This document shows positions 44,409-54,650 of a stretch of DNA of 64,000 nt, piece by piece. The stretch lies in assembly GCF_020510445.1 (NCBI RefSeq), contig NZ_JAHBAG010000001.1, positions 658,501 through 722,500 of the forward strand, read 5' to 3'. The stretch comes from Hydrogenophaga taeniospiralis. Its GTDB lineage: Bacteria; Pseudomonadota; Gammaproteobacteria; Burkholderiales; Burkholderiaceae_C. The translations under genes and the position numbers were made by a program. Each line of letters opens with the position of its first letter. Within the stretch, counting starts at the first letter, position 1. The notes beneath the pieces are model-generated. The model had not been told where the DNA came from and ran no database searches. It saw only the letters and a list, made by a program, of their open reading frames with translations.

Positions 44409-45241
44409 CATGCCCCCGGCTCTGGCGGTTCAGGGCGGGTGTGCGGCTGAGGCTCCCGGTGCTTGCGTGGCCGCCCGGCCAGCAGGCGGTCGTACAGCGG
44501 GTTGGGCAACAGGCGCAGCAGCTTGGCCACCACGCCCATCTGCCAGGGAATGACGCGGTAGCTGGTCTGCGCACCGATGGCTTCGAAGGCGCGGTCGGCG
44601 AAGGTCTCGGCGCTCAGCAGGAAAGGCATGGTGTAGCGGTTTTTCTGCGTCAGGGGCGTGTCCACGTAACCTGGCAGCAGGGTCACCACCGCCACGCCGC
44701 TGCCACGCAGTTCGCCACGCAGGCTTTCGCAGTAAGCCACCACGCCGGCCTTGCTCGCACAATAGGCGCCGTGCCCGGGCAGACCACGAATCGCCGCCAC
44801 GCTGGCGATGCCCACCAGACTCCCGCTGCCGCGCGCCACCATGGCGCTCAGGAAGGGATGGAAGGTGGCGGCCAGACCGGTGTTGTTGGTGGCGAAGGTG
44901 CGGGCCATCACGTCGATGTCCCCCCGTTCGGCGGTGTCCATGCCGATGCTGATGCCGGCATTGGCGATCACCACATCGGGCACCCCCTGTGCGGCCAGGC
45001 ACGCCAGACCCGCGGCCACGATGCTGTCGGTGTCGGCCACATCGGCGCTGTAGACGCGGCAGCGCTCGGGTCCGTGGCCCTGCGCATCGGACCAGGCCTG
45101 CAGTTCGGCGCTGCGCCGGGCCACCAGCGCCAGCCGGTACCCGGCGCGCGCGAACCGGCTGGCCAGCGCCTGGCCGATGCCACTGGAGGCACCGGTGATG
45201 AAGACCAGCGGGGTGGCGGAAGGTGGATGAAGCGCTGTCAT
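44408..45241 (-). CDS. Short-chain dehydrogenase/reductase
   Basis: This 277-residue SDR has the nucleotide-binding motif GASSGIG at about residues 16-22, the NAG motif (VIANAGIS), and the catalytic pair in AYCASKAG (YxxxK type). The C-terminal ~50 residues (LLRLLPNPLYDRLLAG) form a hydrophobic patch that may associate with the membrane. The substrate is unknown. The start is the ATG at 45241. It lies 40 bases downstream of lptC on the same strand, but no functional link is apparent. Confidence 0.88.
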   Translation of the reverse strand: MTALHPPSATPLVFITGASSGIGQALASRFARAGYRLALVARRSAELQAWSDAQGHGPERCRVYSADVADTDSIVAAGLACLAAQGVPDVVIANAGISIGMDTAERGDIDVMARTFATNNTGLAATFHPFLSAMVARGSGSLVGIASVAAIRGLPGHGAYCASKAGVVAYCESLRGELRGSGVAVVTLLPGYVDTPLTQKNRYTMPFLLSAETFADRAFEAIGAQTSYRVIPWQMGVVAKLLRLLPNPLYDRLLAGRPRKHREPQPHTRPEPPEPGA

Positions 45242-45281
45242 GGACTCAGGAATCGGGTCTGCCAGCCTCGGGACGCAATGG

Positions 45282-45938
45282 TCAGCGCGGAGCGAGCTGG
45301 GCGCGCACGCGCCCGCTGAGCACCGCCACACGGCTGTCCCCGCGGTAGTCCAGCACATCGGCGGTGATCTGGTCCCGGCCGCGAATCAGCAAAACGGGCC
45401 GGTCCGACTCGATGTGCTCGGGCTTCAGCGTGATCCGCAGGTATTCGCCATGGAACTCCATGCGGGGCTGCATCTCGCCGGCGGCGTTGGGCCCCGCCTG
45501 TCGGACCACCGACGCGTTGCCCTCCAGGATGAACACTGTGCTGTCCCCGTTGCTGGTCACTTTTTCGGCGGTGGCAACGGTCAGCAGACGCTGGGGGTTG
45601 TACGAGCGGATGCGGGCCTCGTCGATTTCGATCGTGTCGGTGTCCGGATGGTGTCGTGCCTCGACCCCATAGACCTCGGTGGTGAGCGCGCCAACCGGAT
45701 CGAACACCTTGACCGAGAACCGGCGCATGAAATAGTCGGGCTCGTGGGTCGGCGGGCGGGCCGCCGCCGGCAGTTCCAGCTCCGGCGTGGAGGCCAGCAG
45801 CCAGTAGGACGCCAGGGCCAGCAGGCCCATGATCAACACCGGCAGGTAGATGGAGATCTGGTCCCAGAACCGGCTCGGGCTGAATCCCGATCGACGAAGC
45901 ACACGGAGTTCAGGCACGCTGGGGGCGGTGGTGCTCAT
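45282..45938 (-). CDS. lptC: LPS export ABC transporter periplasmic protein LptC
   Basis: This 218-residue protein has one N-terminal membrane helix (IYLPVLIMGLLALASYWLLAS) and a periplasmic beta-jellyroll domain. It relays lipopolysaccharide from the LptBFG transporter to LptA. It is encoded directly after kdsC with an ATGA overlap, the standard kdsD-kdsC-lptC order. lptA and lptB, which usually follow, are not here; the SDR gene is in their place. Confidence 0.9.
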   Translation of the reverse strand: MSTTAPSVPELRVLRRSGFSPSRFWDQISIYLPVLIMGLLALASYWLLASTPELELPAAARPPTHEPDYFMRRFSVKVFDPVGALTTEVYGVEARHHPDTDTIEIDEARIRSYNPQRLLTVATAEKVTSNGDSTVFILEGNASVVRQAGPNAAGEMQPRMEFHGEYLRITLKPEHIESDRPVLLIRGRDQITADVLDYRGDSRVAVLSGRVRAQLAPR

Positions 45939-46504
45939 CGGGCGGCCATTTCCAGTTCCCGCGCATAGCGGCCACCGGCCACCAGCAGCAGGTCGCACAG
46001 CTCACGCACGGCGCCCGCGCCGGGCTGTCGCTGCGTCACATGGTGGGCCAGCGCCAGCACCTCGGGGTGGGCGGTGGGCGGCGCGCAGGCGAACGCGGCA
46101 CGGCGCAGCAGGGGCAGGTCGGGCCAGTCATCGCCCATGGCCGCGGCCTCGGCCCAGTCCAGCCCCAGCTCGGCCAGGATGGCCTCGGCCGCCGGGCCCT
46201 TGTCTTCGGTGCCGAACCGGGCGTGTGTCACGCCCAGGGCGTCCAGGCGTTTGCGCAGGGCGGCCGAATCGCGTCCGGTCACCACCGCAGGCGTGATACC
46301 CGCGCGCTGCAGCAATTTGATGCCGTGACCGTCGAGGGTGTGAAAACGCTTGATCGTTTCCCCGCTTTCCGTGAAATACAGCCCGCCGTCGGTCAGCACC
46401 CCGTCCACGTCAAAAAACACCACGCGCACGGACTGCGCGCGCAGCAGCAGCTCGGGCGCAAAGTTCAGTGTGGGACGCAGCGGTGGCAATTCGGACAGGG
46501 ACAT
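45935..46504 (-). CDS. kdsC: 3-deoxy-D-manno-octulosonate-8-phosphate phosphatase
   Basis: This 189-residue HAD-family phosphatase has the nucleophile motif FFDVDGVLTDG, GHGIKLLQRAG, TGRDSAALRKR and MGDDWPDLPLLRRA. It removes phosphate from KDO-8-phosphate in Kdo synthesis for the LPS inner core. It lies between kdsD and lptC on the same strand. A non-coding gap of about 72 bases separates it from kdsD. Confidence 0.95.
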   Translation of the reverse strand: MSLSELPPLRPTLNFAPELLLRAQSVRVVFFDVDGVLTDGGLYFTESGETIKRFHTLDGHGIKLLQRAGITPAVVTGRDSAALRKRLDALGVTHARFGTEDKGPAAEAILAELGLDWAEAAAMGDDWPDLPLLRRAAFACAPPTAHPEVLALAHHVTQRQPGAGAVRELCDLLLVAGGRYARELEMAAR

Positions 46505-46576
46505 GGGGCAATGCTAACTGGAGAGGATGCGTTCGAGTGGAGGGCCTTCGCGCCAGGGTGCCGCGGAACCGGGGGG

Positions 46577-47575
46577 TCAAATCACTTTCGCTCGCATCAG
46601 GTCGTTGCTGTTGAGCGCGCCCGACAGGCGGCCCTGCTCGTCCACCACCAGCACGCTGGTGATGCGACTGGCTTCCATCAGACCCGCGGCCTCCACCGCC
46701 AGCGCGTCGGCGTGCACGGTGCGGGGGTTGGGGTGCATCACATCGCGCGCCGACAAGGTGCGCAGATCCGCGCTGCTGCCGGTCTTCTCGATCAGGCGGC
46801 GCAGGTCGCCGTCGGTGAAGATGCCCAGCACCCGGTTGTCCGCGTCCACGATGGCGCTCATGCCCAGTCCCTTGGCGCTGATCTCGCGCATCAGGTCCAT
46901 CAGGCCGGCCTCCCGCGAGACGCGGGGCACGGCATCGCCGCTGCGCATCACGTCGCTCACATGGGTCAGCAGCTTGCGCCCCAGCGAGCCACCGGGGTGG
47001 GAGCGGGCGAAGTCGTCGGCCTTGAAGCCACGCGCGTCGAGCAAGGCCACCGCGAGCGCGTCGCCCATCGCCAGCTGCGCGGTGGTGCTGGCCGTGGGCG
47101 CCAGGTTGTGGGGGCAGGCTTCTTTTTCCACCGAGGCGTCCAGCACCACGTCGGCGTGGCGCCCCAGGGTGGAGTCGCCACGCCCGGTGATGGCCAGCAG
47201 GGGAACGCCCATGCGCTTGATGAGCGGCAGGAGGGCGGTGAGCTCTTCGCTCTCGCCGCTGTTGCTGATGCCCAGCACCACGTCGTCCGCGGTGATCATG
47301 CCCAGGTCCCCATGGCTGGCCTCGGCCGGGTGCACGAACATCGCCGGCGTGCCGGTCGAGGCCAGTGTGGCGGCGATCTTGCGGCCAATGTGACCGCTCT
47401 TGCCCATGCCCATCACGACCACCCGGCCCCGGCTCTTGAGCACCAGCTCCAGGGCGGTCACAAAGCGCCGGTCCAGGCGCAGGGCCATCGCGGCGACCGC
47501 CTGGGCTTCGATGTCGAGGGTCTCGCGCGCCAGGGACAGGGCCCGGGAGGGATCGAATGTGGGAGGCAGACTCAT
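46577..47575 (-). CDS. kdsD: Arabinose-5-phosphate isomerase
   Basis: This 332-residue protein has an N-terminal SIS domain (VVVMGMGKSGHIGRKIAATL, EASHGDLGMI, SNSGESEELTALLPL) and two C-terminal CBS domains. It converts ribulose-5-phosphate to arabinose-5-phosphate, the first step toward Kdo. The ATG at 47575 gives the usual family length. It heads kdsD-kdsC-lptC and diverges from the Kef-type antiporter gene across about 70 bases. Confidence 0.95.
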   Translation of the reverse strand: MSLPPTFDPSRALSLARETLDIEAQAVAAMALRLDRRFVTALELVLKSRGRVVVMGMGKSGHIGRKIAATLASTGTPAMFVHPAEASHGDLGMITADDVVLGISNSGESEELTALLPLIKRMGVPLLAITGRGDSTLGRHADVVLDASVEKEACPHNLAPTASTTAQLAMGDALAVALLDARGFKADDFARSHPGGSLGRKLLTHVSDVMRSGDAVPRVSREAGLMDLMREISAKGLGMSAIVDADNRVLGIFTDGDLRRLIEKTGSSADLRTLSARDVMHPNPRTVHADALAVEAAGLMEASRITSVLVVDEQGRLSGALNSNDLMRAKVI

Positions 47576-47645
47576 CCTTGGATTATCACAGCAGGACCCC
47601 GCCAGACCACCGTCCGGCGCCATCGGCGCCCGTTAACATCTGGTG

Positions 47646-49631
47646 ATGAATTCGCTGGACATTGCCCTGCTGTACCTGCTTGCCGCCGTGTTGGGCGTGG
47701 TGGGGTGTCGCATGCTCAAGCTGCCACCCATGCTGGGGTATCTGGTGGTGGGCGTGCTGATCGGGCCCAACGCCTTGGCGCTGGCGCAGGATTCCGGCGG
47801 CATCCGGTACCTGGCGGAGTTCGGCGTGGTGTTCCTGATGTTCGTGATCGGACTCGAATTCAGCCTGCCCAAACTGCACGCGATGAAGCGCCACGTGTTC
47901 GGCCTGGGCCTGTCGCAGGTGGCGCTGACCGTGCTGCTGACCACCGCCGCTTCGCTGCTGCTGGCACTGGTGCTGCCGGCGTGGTGGCACGTGTCGTGGC
48001 AGATGGCGGTGGCGCTCGGGGGCGTCATGGCCATGAGCAGCACGGCCATCGTCATCAAGCTGATGGCCGAGCGCCTGGAGCTGGAGTCCGAGCACGGCAA
48101 GCGTGTGCTGGGCATCCTGCTGTTCCAGGATCTGGCCGTGGTGCCGTTGCTGGTGTTGATCCCGGCCCTGGGCGCGGCCCCGGAGAACCTGCTGCCCGCG
48201 CTGGGGTGGGCCCTGTTCAAGGCGGTGATCCTGCTCGGCCTGCTGCTCACCGGCGGCCAGCGGGTGATGCGCTGGTGGCTCACACTGGTGGCGCGGCGCA
48301 AGAGCGACGAGCTTTTCATGCTCAACCTGCTGCTGATCGCGCTGGGACTGGCCTGGCTCACCGAGCACGCCGGCCTGTCGCTGGCCCTGGGGGCCTTCGT
48401 GGCCGGCATGCTGATTTCCGAGACCGAGTACAAGCACCAGGTGGAGACCGACATCCGGCCGTTCCACGACGTGCTGCTGGGCCTGTTCTTCATCACCATC
48501 GGCATGACGCTGGACTGGCGCCTGGTGCTGGACCGCTGGCCGCTGGTGCTGCTGCTGTTCTCGCTGTCGGTGGCCTTCAAGCTGGCGCTGATCACCGGCC
48601 TCACCCGCGCGTTCGGCGCGTCCATGGGCGTGGCGCTGCGCACCGGTCTGTATCTGGCGCAGGCGGGGGAATTCGGTCTGGTGCTGCTGACACTGGCGGG
48701 GCAGTACAACCTGGTGCCGCCGCAGCTGTTCAACCCCATCCTGGCCTCCATGGTGCTGTCCATGCTGGCCACGCCGTTCGTGATCCTGTACACCAACGAC
48801 ATCGTCACCCGCGTGGTCGGCAGCGACTGGCTGATGCAGTCGGTGCAGATGACCAGCATCGCGCGCAAAGCGATCAACACCGACAAGCACGTCATCATCT
48901 GCGGCTACGGCCGCTGCGGGCAGAACCTGGCACGCCTGCTCGAAGCCGAACACATTCCCTACATGGCGCTGGACCTCGACCCGGACCGCGTGCGCCAGGC
49001 CGCCGCGGCCGGCCATTCGGTGGTCTACGGTGATGCGGCGCGCCTGCAGGCGCTCATGGCCGCCGGCCTGCACCGCGCCAGCGCGGTGGTGGTGACCTAC
49101 CTCGACACCGCCAGCGCGCTCAAGGTCCTGCACCACACCCACGAGCAGGCGGTGAACGTGCCGGTGGTGGTGCGCACCGTGGACGATGGCGATCTGGAAA
49201 AGCTGCGCCAGGCCGGCGCCACCGAGGTGGTCCCTGAAGCCATCGAAGCCAGCCTGATGCTCGCCAGCCACGCGCTGGCGCTGGTGGGTGTGCCGATGCG
49301 GCGCGTGATCCGCGTGGTGCAGGACCAACGCGATGCCCGCTACAGCCTGCTCAAGGGCTACTTCCACGGCGCCGACGACGATGGCGCCGACGAAATCGAG
49401 CACGAACGGCTCAACACCGTGACACTGCCCACGGCCGGACGCAACGTGGGCAAGACCCTGGGCAGCCTGGCGCTGGAAGCCATCGGCGTGCGTGTCGCCA
49501 GTTTGCGCCGCGCCAGCGGGCAGCCCGCCCGCTTCGACGACGACACCGTGCTCGAAGGGGGCGACACCCTGGTGCTCAGCGGCAAGGCCCCGGCCCTGGC
49601 CCTGGCCGAAGACAAGCTGCTGACAGGCTGA
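47646..49631 (+). CDS. Kef-type CPA2 cation:proton antiporter with RCK domains
   Basis: This 661-residue protein has an N-terminal transporter domain with about 12 helices (residues 1 to ~385; [32 protein letters not shown]), a Rossmann RCK_N domain from about residue 415 ([18 protein letters not shown]) and an RCK_C domain (~575-655). It exchanges potassium or sodium for protons and is gated by nucleotide or glutathione-adduct binding in relatives (KefB/KefC, YbaL). Its place next to kdsD is common in betaproteobacteria. Confidence 0.92.
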   Translation: MNSLDIALLYLLAAVLGVVGCRMLKLPPMLGYLVVGVLIGPNALALAQDSGGIRYLAEFGVVFLMFVIGLEFSLPKLHAMKRHVFGLGLSQVALTVLLTTAASLLLALVLPAWWHVSWQMAVALGGVMAMSSTAIVIKLMAERLELESEHGKRVLGILLFQDLAVVPLLVLIPALGAAPENLLPALGWALFKAVILLGLLLTGGQRVMRWWLTLVARRKSDELFMLNLLLIALGLAWLTEHAGLSLALGAFVAGMLISETEYKHQVETDIRPFHDVLLGLFFITIGMTLDWRLVLDRWPLVLLLFSLSVAFKLALITGLTRAFGASMGVALRTGLYLAQAGEFGLVLLTLAGQYNLVPPQLFNPILASMVLSMLATPFVILYTNDIVTRVVGSDWLMQSVQMTSIARKAINTDKHVIICGYGRCGQNLARLLEAEHIPYMALDLDPDRVRQAAAAGHSVVYGDAARLQALMAAGLHRASAVVVTYLDTASALKVLHHTHEQAVNVPVVVRTVDDGDLEKLRQAGATEVVPEAIEASLMLASHALALVGVPMRRVIRVVQDQRDARYSLLKGYFHGADDDGADEIEHERLNTVTLPTAGRNVGKTLGSLALEAIGVRVASLRRASGQPARFDDDTVLEGGDTLVLSGKAPALALAEDKLLTG

Positions 49632-49701
49632 CGCCAGCATCACGTCCTTTCTGGCGCAGAATGACCGCTGCCCAACCCGCGCCCCCATCTTTCCGCACAC
49701 C

Positions 49702-50247
49702 ATGGACACGTCCGCCTACCTCCGGTCCCACATCCGCACCGTCCCCGACTGGCCCGCGCCGGGCGTGATGTTCCGCGACATCACGCCGCTGCTGCAGGAC
49801 CCCAAGGTCTTTCGGGTGCTGATCGATGCGTTCGTGCACCGCTACATGGACGCGGCGCTGCGCCCCACCGTCGTGGCGGGCCTGGACGCTCGTGGCTTCA
49901 TCATCGGGTCCGTACTGGCCTACGAGCTGGGGGTGGGTTTCGTGCCGATCCGCAAGAAGGGCAAACTGCCGTTCACCACCGTGCAGGAAACCTACGAACT
50001 GGAATACGGCAGCGCCACGGTGGAGCTGCACACCGACGCGGTCAAGGCGGGTGACCGCGTGGTGCTGATCGACGACCTGATCGCCACCGGCGGCACCATG
50101 ATGGCCGGGCGCCGTCTGCTTGAGAAACTCGGGGCCGAGGTGATGGAAGGCGCCGCCATCGTGGACCTGCCCGAACTGGGCGGCTCCGACAAGCTGCGGG
50201 CTTCGGGCCTGAAGCTGTTCACGCTGGTCGATTTCGCCGGGCACTGA
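49702..50247 (+). CDS. apt: Adenine phosphoribosyltransferase
   Basis: This 181-residue enzyme makes AMP from adenine and PRPP in purine salvage. It has the PRPP-binding motif [14 protein letters not shown] and the N-terminal [11 protein letters not shown] typical of Apt, plus RKKGKLP. Length is normal. It follows the antiporter gene by 70 bases on the same strand and converges with a conserved hypothetical gene. Confidence 0.95.
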   Translation: MDTSAYLRSHIRTVPDWPAPGVMFRDITPLLQDPKVFRVLIDAFVHRYMDAALRPTVVAGLDARGFIIGSVLAYELGVGFVPIRKKGKLPFTTVQETYELEYGSATVELHTDAVKAGDRVVLIDDLIATGGTMMAGRRLLEKLGAEVMEGAAIVDLPELGGSDKLRASGLKLFTLVDFAGH

Positions 50248-50268
50248 GTGCCCGGCACGCCGGCGGCC

Positions 50269-50940
50269 TCAGAGTTTGCCGTACTGCGTTTCGCTCAGCG
50301 CCGAAAAGTCGCTGTGCGATTCGGGCACCGGCAGGTGCAGGTCCGACTCGGACTGCTCACGGGCGGGCGCTTCGGCGCTCTGCAGCGCGCGGCGGAAGGC
50401 CTCGACCTCGTCCCGGGCCACCGTCTGCACGCGCTCGGGCATGGTCGGGCGCGGCGGCACCGGAATCGAGGTGGCACTGATCAGTTCGGTTTCACGGCGG
50501 GTCTGCGCCGACACGGCCGCCCTGAGTGCGATGCCATGCTGGTCGTGTCCGGGCTTGCGCCGCCAGTAGACCGAGCCCACCGTCATCTCGTGGCGGGCGC
50601 TCGCGCTCGCCTGGATCCAGCGCTCGATCTCCAACAGGTACTCATCGGGCATGGCCTCGGCAGGCAGCGCCAGATCAACAAGAACCAGGAACTTGTCGCC
50701 GTTGCTGTCCAGCGTGAGCACCTTGAACTCGTAGCTGGTGGAGAGCACGCCCCCCCGGATCAGCGACTCGCGCACCACCGAAAACAGCTGCTCGCGGCGC
50801 AGGATGCGCCGCCCGCGCCGGGGTGAGATCAGCGGCAGCGTGGTCTGGCCAAACGACTTGCGCTGGCGCCCCCGGGAACCTTTGGGGGCCTTGGAGGAGT
50901 GGGGGGTGTTTTTGGCGCGCAACCAGCTGAATAGGGACAT
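50269..50940 (-). CDS. Conserved hypothetical protein
   Basis: This 223-residue soluble protein has a basic N-terminus (LRAKNTPHSSKAPKGSRGRQ), a middle domain with an alternating strand/helix pattern (SYEFKVLTLDSNGDKFLVLVDL, MPDEYLLEIERWIQASA) and a disordered acidic C-terminus. I do not recognise a functional family. The start at 50940 skips a non-conserved upstream frame. It shares orientation with the cNMP-binding gene upstream. Confidence 0.6.
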   Translation of the reverse strand: MSLFSWLRAKNTPHSSKAPKGSRGRQRKSFGQTTLPLISPRRGRRILRREQLFSVVRESLIRGGVLSTSYEFKVLTLDSNGDKFLVLVDLALPAEAMPDEYLLEIERWIQASASARHEMTVGSVYWRRKPGHDQHGIALRAAVSAQTRRETELISATSIPVPPRPTMPERVQTVARDEVEAFRRALQSAEAPAREQSESDLHLPVPESHSDFSALSETQYGKL

Positions 50941-51027
50941 GATGGAAGTGTGTGCAGGACAGCTGCAACCAGTATAGAGAAAAAGTGTCCATCGGTCGGT
51001 GCATTTCACACCCCCCGTGTTGGCCAT

Positions 51028-51519
51028 TCACGTCACAGCCACACGCTTGGGCTTGTTGTACATGCGGCGCGCCAACACGGCCGACATCGCCACCGTCAGG
51101 TCCAGGGCGATCTCCGGGTAACGCGTGGAAAGCTCACGAAAGCGCAAGGGTGTCAGACACCAGAGCCGGCAGGCGCTGCCGGCATGCACCGTGGCACTGC
51201 GCGGCAGGTGGCTGAAGAACGCCCCTTCACCGAGCAGCGATCCCGCCCCTACCACCGCGATGCGCACGCGCTCACGGCTGTCTTCGTAATGCACCGTCAG
51301 GCTGCCGCTCTCGACAAAGTACACGGTGCGGTCCTTGACCCCCTGCTCGATCAGCGCCTGCCCCTGCTGCAGGTTCACCGGCTGCAGGTAGTTGGCCAGC
51401 GTCTGCCACTTGGCGTCGTCCAGATTCAGCGGCACCGCATCCAGCGCATTGCTGTGCGCCATCGCGTGGGCAAGGCCCATGACATCGGCGCGCTCGGTAT
51501 TGGGCAGGGACGCATTCAT
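51028..51519 (-). CDS. Cyclic nucleotide-binding domain protein without HTH
   Basis: This 163-residue protein is a single Crp/cNMP-binding beta-barrel: LQQGQALIEQGVKDRTVYFV, GAGSLLGEGAFFSHLPRSATV (phosphate-binding cassette region) and the closing helix. It lacks the helix-turn-helix of Crp-type regulators, so it is probably a stand-alone sensor. The start at 51519 is the first methionine that fits the domain. No operon partner is clear. Confidence 0.75.
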   Translation of the reverse strand: MNASLPNTERADVMGLAHAMAHSNALDAVPLNLDDAKWQTLANYLQPVNLQQGQALIEQGVKDRTVYFVESGSLTVHYEDSRERVRIAVVGAGSLLGEGAFFSHLPRSATVHAGSACRLWCLTPLRFRELSTRYPEIALDLTVAMSAVLARRMYNKPKRVAVT

Positions 51520-51652
51520 CCCAGCACCATACCCGGGCGCGCTCGCTCGATGCAAGCGCGGACTTACCCCTGCTTACAGTTGGGTTCCGGGCGGTGGGCT
51601 TTTGGCGCCAGACGGCGACCGCGGCGGGACAGCTGTCGCAGCCACGCGAAAC

Positions 51653-53053
51653 TCAGGCCCCGGGCCGATCGCCCCGCCATCGGCGCAGGCCGCCGGCCAA
51701 GGCCCGCAGCGGCGCGGTGATGCGCCAGGAATGGCTTTGCGCCACGGCGTCCATGTGCCGCTGCTGTCGCTGCAGGGCCTGCTGCAATGCCTCGATGTCG
51801 GCCAGGCGGTCCTGGGCCAGGCACCGTTGTTGTTCGAGCGCCTGCTGGAGACCCGACATCTCTTGCTCGATGCCCGCGATCTCAGCCTGGTGCCGCGCCA
51901 CCAATTGCGCCCTCGAACGGTTCAGTCCCAGGAGATGGCGCGCCCAACCGACCGGTTCGGCTTCGGTCCGGCCAGACGGCAACGGCGCCCGGGAGGCGGC
52001 CTGTGCCCAGGGCCGCAGCACGGCGGGCAGGTCGAAAAAGGCCAGCGGCTGTTCGTGGCAGGTGGTGGCGAAGACCTGGTTGCTGCGGTCGATCGCGATG
52101 CCTTTGGGGCCCCCTTCCTGGGGGTTGTGGCGGCCGCGCAGGAAGCGGGCCTGGTCCACGGTGCGCAGGGTTTGCAGCGGCTGGAATTCACCACGCCAGC
52201 CGGCCTGGCCGTGGCCATAAAGATGGACGAAAGGTTCGCCCGCGTCGGCCACCAGGATGAAACGATCGTCGCTCGTGAAGCGCAGCCCGTGGGGGTAGCT
52301 GACCCCACGCAACACGCCTGCGGGTCGGCTGTGGGGATGGAGCGTGGCGGCGTTGGAATACACGAAAACGCAGTGGTGGTTGTGGTTGCTCACGGCGATC
52401 CAGCGGCCATCGTGGCTGAGGGCGATGCCGTCGGGAATGTCCAGTCCATCGGCCAGCAGCACCGAGGCCATGTCCGGCGTGGCCGGCTGATCCAGGTTCA
52501 GCAGGTGCTGGGACACCGTGTGTGCGTAGTTGTTGCACAACAGCACCTCGATCCAGCCATCGCCCAGGGGAGCGACGGCCACCGAGCCGGGGGTGTGCGC
52601 GGCACCCAGCGGCCCGGTGCCGAGCATGCGCAACGGCTCGACGTGCAGCGACCTGGTGGGCGGCGCCACCCGGGGAATGTGCAGCACCGGCGCTTCGCCC
52701 TGGCGGTTGGCGACGATCAGGGTCTGATCGTCCGTCCAGAACACGCCATGGGGATAGACCAGCGCGTCCGAGCGGACCTCCAGGCAGTCGATCAGGCGAA
52801 TGGTCCCGCCCTGCGCGAGCGGCGGCACGTCGACGTCCAGCACCAGCAACTGGTTTTTCAGATGCCCCACCACGGCCAGCCGTTGGTTGTTCGGTGAAAA
52901 GTGCAGATCCTCCGTGCGCCCGATCCGGGCGAGCGCGGACCAGACCCGCGCATCGGCCGTGCAGGGCAGGGGGCTCATGTCGCGCGCGTTCACGTCAGTG
53001 GCCAGGGGCATGGAAGCATCCGGAGGCGACGACGAGAACGTCGGATGAAACAT
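51653..53053 (-). CDS. Beta-propeller protein with coiled coil and glycosyltransferase-like tail
   Basis: This 466-residue protein has a propeller of six or seven blades in its first ~350 residues (SNNQRLAVVGHLKNQLLVLD, IALSHDGRWIAVSNHNHHCV, LRFTSDDRFILVADAGEPF), resembling lactonase- or NHL-type propellers. A coiled coil of about 70 residues follows (EQEMSGLQQALEQQRCLAQD and on), ending in SHSWRITAPLRALAGGLRRW. That last motif is usual at the end of large bacterial glycosyltransferases, not propellers. There is no signal peptide. Its ATG is one base after the mnmE stop. The function is unknown; cell-surface polysaccharide work is an inference from the tail. Confidence 0.7.
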   Translation of the reverse strand: MFHPTFSSSPPDASMPLATDVNARDMSPLPCTADARVWSALARIGRTEDLHFSPNNQRLAVVGHLKNQLLVLDVDVPPLAQGGTIRLIDCLEVRSDALVYPHGVFWTDDQTLIVANRQGEAPVLHIPRVAPPTRSLHVEPLRMLGTGPLGAAHTPGSVAVAPLGDGWIEVLLCNNYAHTVSQHLLNLDQPATPDMASVLLADGLDIPDGIALSHDGRWIAVSNHNHHCVFVYSNAATLHPHSRPAGVLRGVSYPHGLRFTSDDRFILVADAGEPFVHLYGHGQAGWRGEFQPLQTLRTVDQARFLRGRHNPQEGGPKGIAIDRSNQVFATTCHEQPLAFFDLPAVLRPWAQAASRAPLPSGRTEAEPVGWARHLLGLNRSRAQLVARHQAEIAGIEQEMSGLQQALEQQRCLAQDRLADIEALQQALQRQQRHMDAVAQSHSWRITAPLRALAGGLRRWRGDRPGA

Positions 53054-53054
53054 G

Positions 53055-54476
53055 CTATTTCCCGATGCAGAAACGCGAAAAGATCTCGCCCAGCAGATCG
53101 TCGGCGCTGAATTCCCCGGTGATTTCACCCAGGGCGTGCTGTGCCAGGCGCAGCTCTTCGGCCAGCAGATCCAGGTGCTCGGCCTGCGCGGACAACCACA
53201 TGGCCGCGCCGTCGAGGTGAGCGCCCACGCGCTGCAGCGCCTGCAGGTGGCGCTCACGCGCCATGAACAGCCCGTCGCCCGCGTGCTGCCAGCCCGCCAG
53301 CGTCAGCAGCCGCTGGCGCAAGGCCTCCAGCCCGTCGCCCTGTTTGGCCGACAGCACCAGCTCCCCGTGCTGCAGGCGCGGCCCCAGCGCGGCACGGGCG
53401 TCGTCGTCGATCTGGTCCACCTTGTTCCACACCTGCAGCACGGTGACGTCCGCGGGCAGGGCCGCGGCGATGGCGGCGTCGGCCGCCTGGTACGTCTGCC
53501 CATGGCTGCGCGTGAGGTCGTGCAGAAACAGCACGGCGTCGGCCGCCTGGATCTGGTCCCAGGCGCGCGCAATGCCGATTTGTTCCACCTCGTTCACATC
53601 CGGGCTGTCGCGCAGGCCCGCGGTGTCGATCACGTGCAGCGGCACCCCCTCGATCTGGATCGTCTGCTGCACCACGTCGCGCGTGGTGCCGGCGATCGGC
53701 GTGACGATGGCAAGTTCGGCGCCGGCCAGCGCGTTGAGCAGCGAACTCTTGCCCGCGTTGGGCTGACCGGCGATCACCACCTTCAAGCCATCGCGCAGCA
53801 GCGCGCCCTGGCGCGCCTGGGCCTGCACGCCAGCCAGCGCGTCACGCAAGCGCCGCAGTTGGCCGGCGGCGTCGGCCTGTTTCAGGAAGTCGATCTCTTC
53901 CTCGGGGAAATCCAGTGTCGCCTCCACCAGCATGCGCAGGTGGATCAAGGCATCGCGCAAGGCGTGGATGCGCTCGGAAAACACGCCGGCCAACGAACGG
54001 CTGGCGCTGCGCGCGGCGGCCTCGGTGCTGGCATCGATCAGGTCGGCCACGGCCTCGGCCTGGGCCAGGTCGAGCTTGTCGTTGAGAAAGGCCCGCTCGG
54101 TGAACTCACCGGGCCGGGCCGGGCGCAGGCCGGGCAACTGCGGCTGCCCCTCGGCGGTGGCCGACTGCGCCACGGCGAGGCAGCGCGCCAGCAGCAGCTG
54201 CAGCACCACCGGGCCGCCGTGGCCCTGCAGCTCCAGCACGTCTTCGCCGGTGTAGGAATGGGGCCCGGGAAACCATAGGGCCAGACCGTGGTCGATCGGC
54301 TGGCCCTGCCCGTCCGGGAAGGGCAGGTAGGTCGCCTCACGCGGTCGGAGATCGCGCCCGAGCAGGGCCTGCACGAACGGCCCCAGCCCACGCCCCGACA
54401 CCCGCACGATGCCCACCGCCCCACGGCCCGGCGCGGTGGCGATGGCAACGATGGGGTCGCGGGAAGTTGCAAGCAT
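53055..54476 (-). CDS. mnmE: tRNA uridine-5-carboxymethylaminomethyl modification GTPase
   Basis: This 473-residue protein has the tetrahydrofolate-binding N-terminal domain, a helical domain, an inserted GTPase domain (P-loop [26 protein letters not shown]) and the invariant C-terminal CIGK. With MnmG it installs cmnm5U at the wobble position of certain tRNAs. The ATG at 54476 gives the standard start [20 protein letters not shown]. It is the next leftward gene after yidC, the usual origin-region order. Confidence 0.95.
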   Translation of the reverse strand: MLATSRDPIVAIATAPGRGAVGIVRVSGRGLGPFVQALLGRDLRPREATYLPFPDGQGQPIDHGLALWFPGPHSYTGEDVLELQGHGGPVVLQLLLARCLAVAQSATAEGQPQLPGLRPARPGEFTERAFLNDKLDLAQAEAVADLIDASTEAAARSASRSLAGVFSERIHALRDALIHLRMLVEATLDFPEEEIDFLKQADAAGQLRRLRDALAGVQAQARQGALLRDGLKVVIAGQPNAGKSSLLNALAGAELAIVTPIAGTTRDVVQQTIQIEGVPLHVIDTAGLRDSPDVNEVEQIGIARAWDQIQAADAVLFLHDLTRSHGQTYQAADAAIAAALPADVTVLQVWNKVDQIDDDARAALGPRLQHGELVLSAKQGDGLEALRQRLLTLAGWQHAGDGLFMARERHLQALQRVGAHLDGAAMWLSAQAEHLDLLAEELRLAQHALGEITGEFSADDLLGEIFSRFCIGK

Positions 54477-54513
54477 AGGTAACAAGCATAAAGGGCAACG
54501 CCCGGAAACCAAC

Positions 54514-54538
54514 AAAAAGGGCCTGCAAAGCAGGCCCG
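54514..54538 (-). terminator. Rho-independent terminator between yidC and mnmE
   Basis: Reading leftward, GGGCCTGC-TTT-GCAGGCCC is followed by TTTTTG. It would end the rpmH-rnpA-yidD-yidC transcript before mnmE. Confidence 0.88.
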
Positions 54539-54565
54539 GGAAAGAGGGGAAGGAAATGCCCCATC

Positions 54566-54650
54566 CAGGGACACCCAGGGTCCGGCTCCGCCGGCCCAAG
54601 GTGTCGTCCCCCCTCCCAGGGGGGAAGCCGCGTCAGCGGCGCAGGGGGGT
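54566..54650. repeat. Palindromic intergenic repeat, copy 4
   Basis: It contains GGGTCCGGCTCCGCCGGCCC and CCCCCCTCCCAGGGGGGAAG, the same elements as the other copies in reverse order. It lies between the yidC stop and the terminator. Confidence 0.6.
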
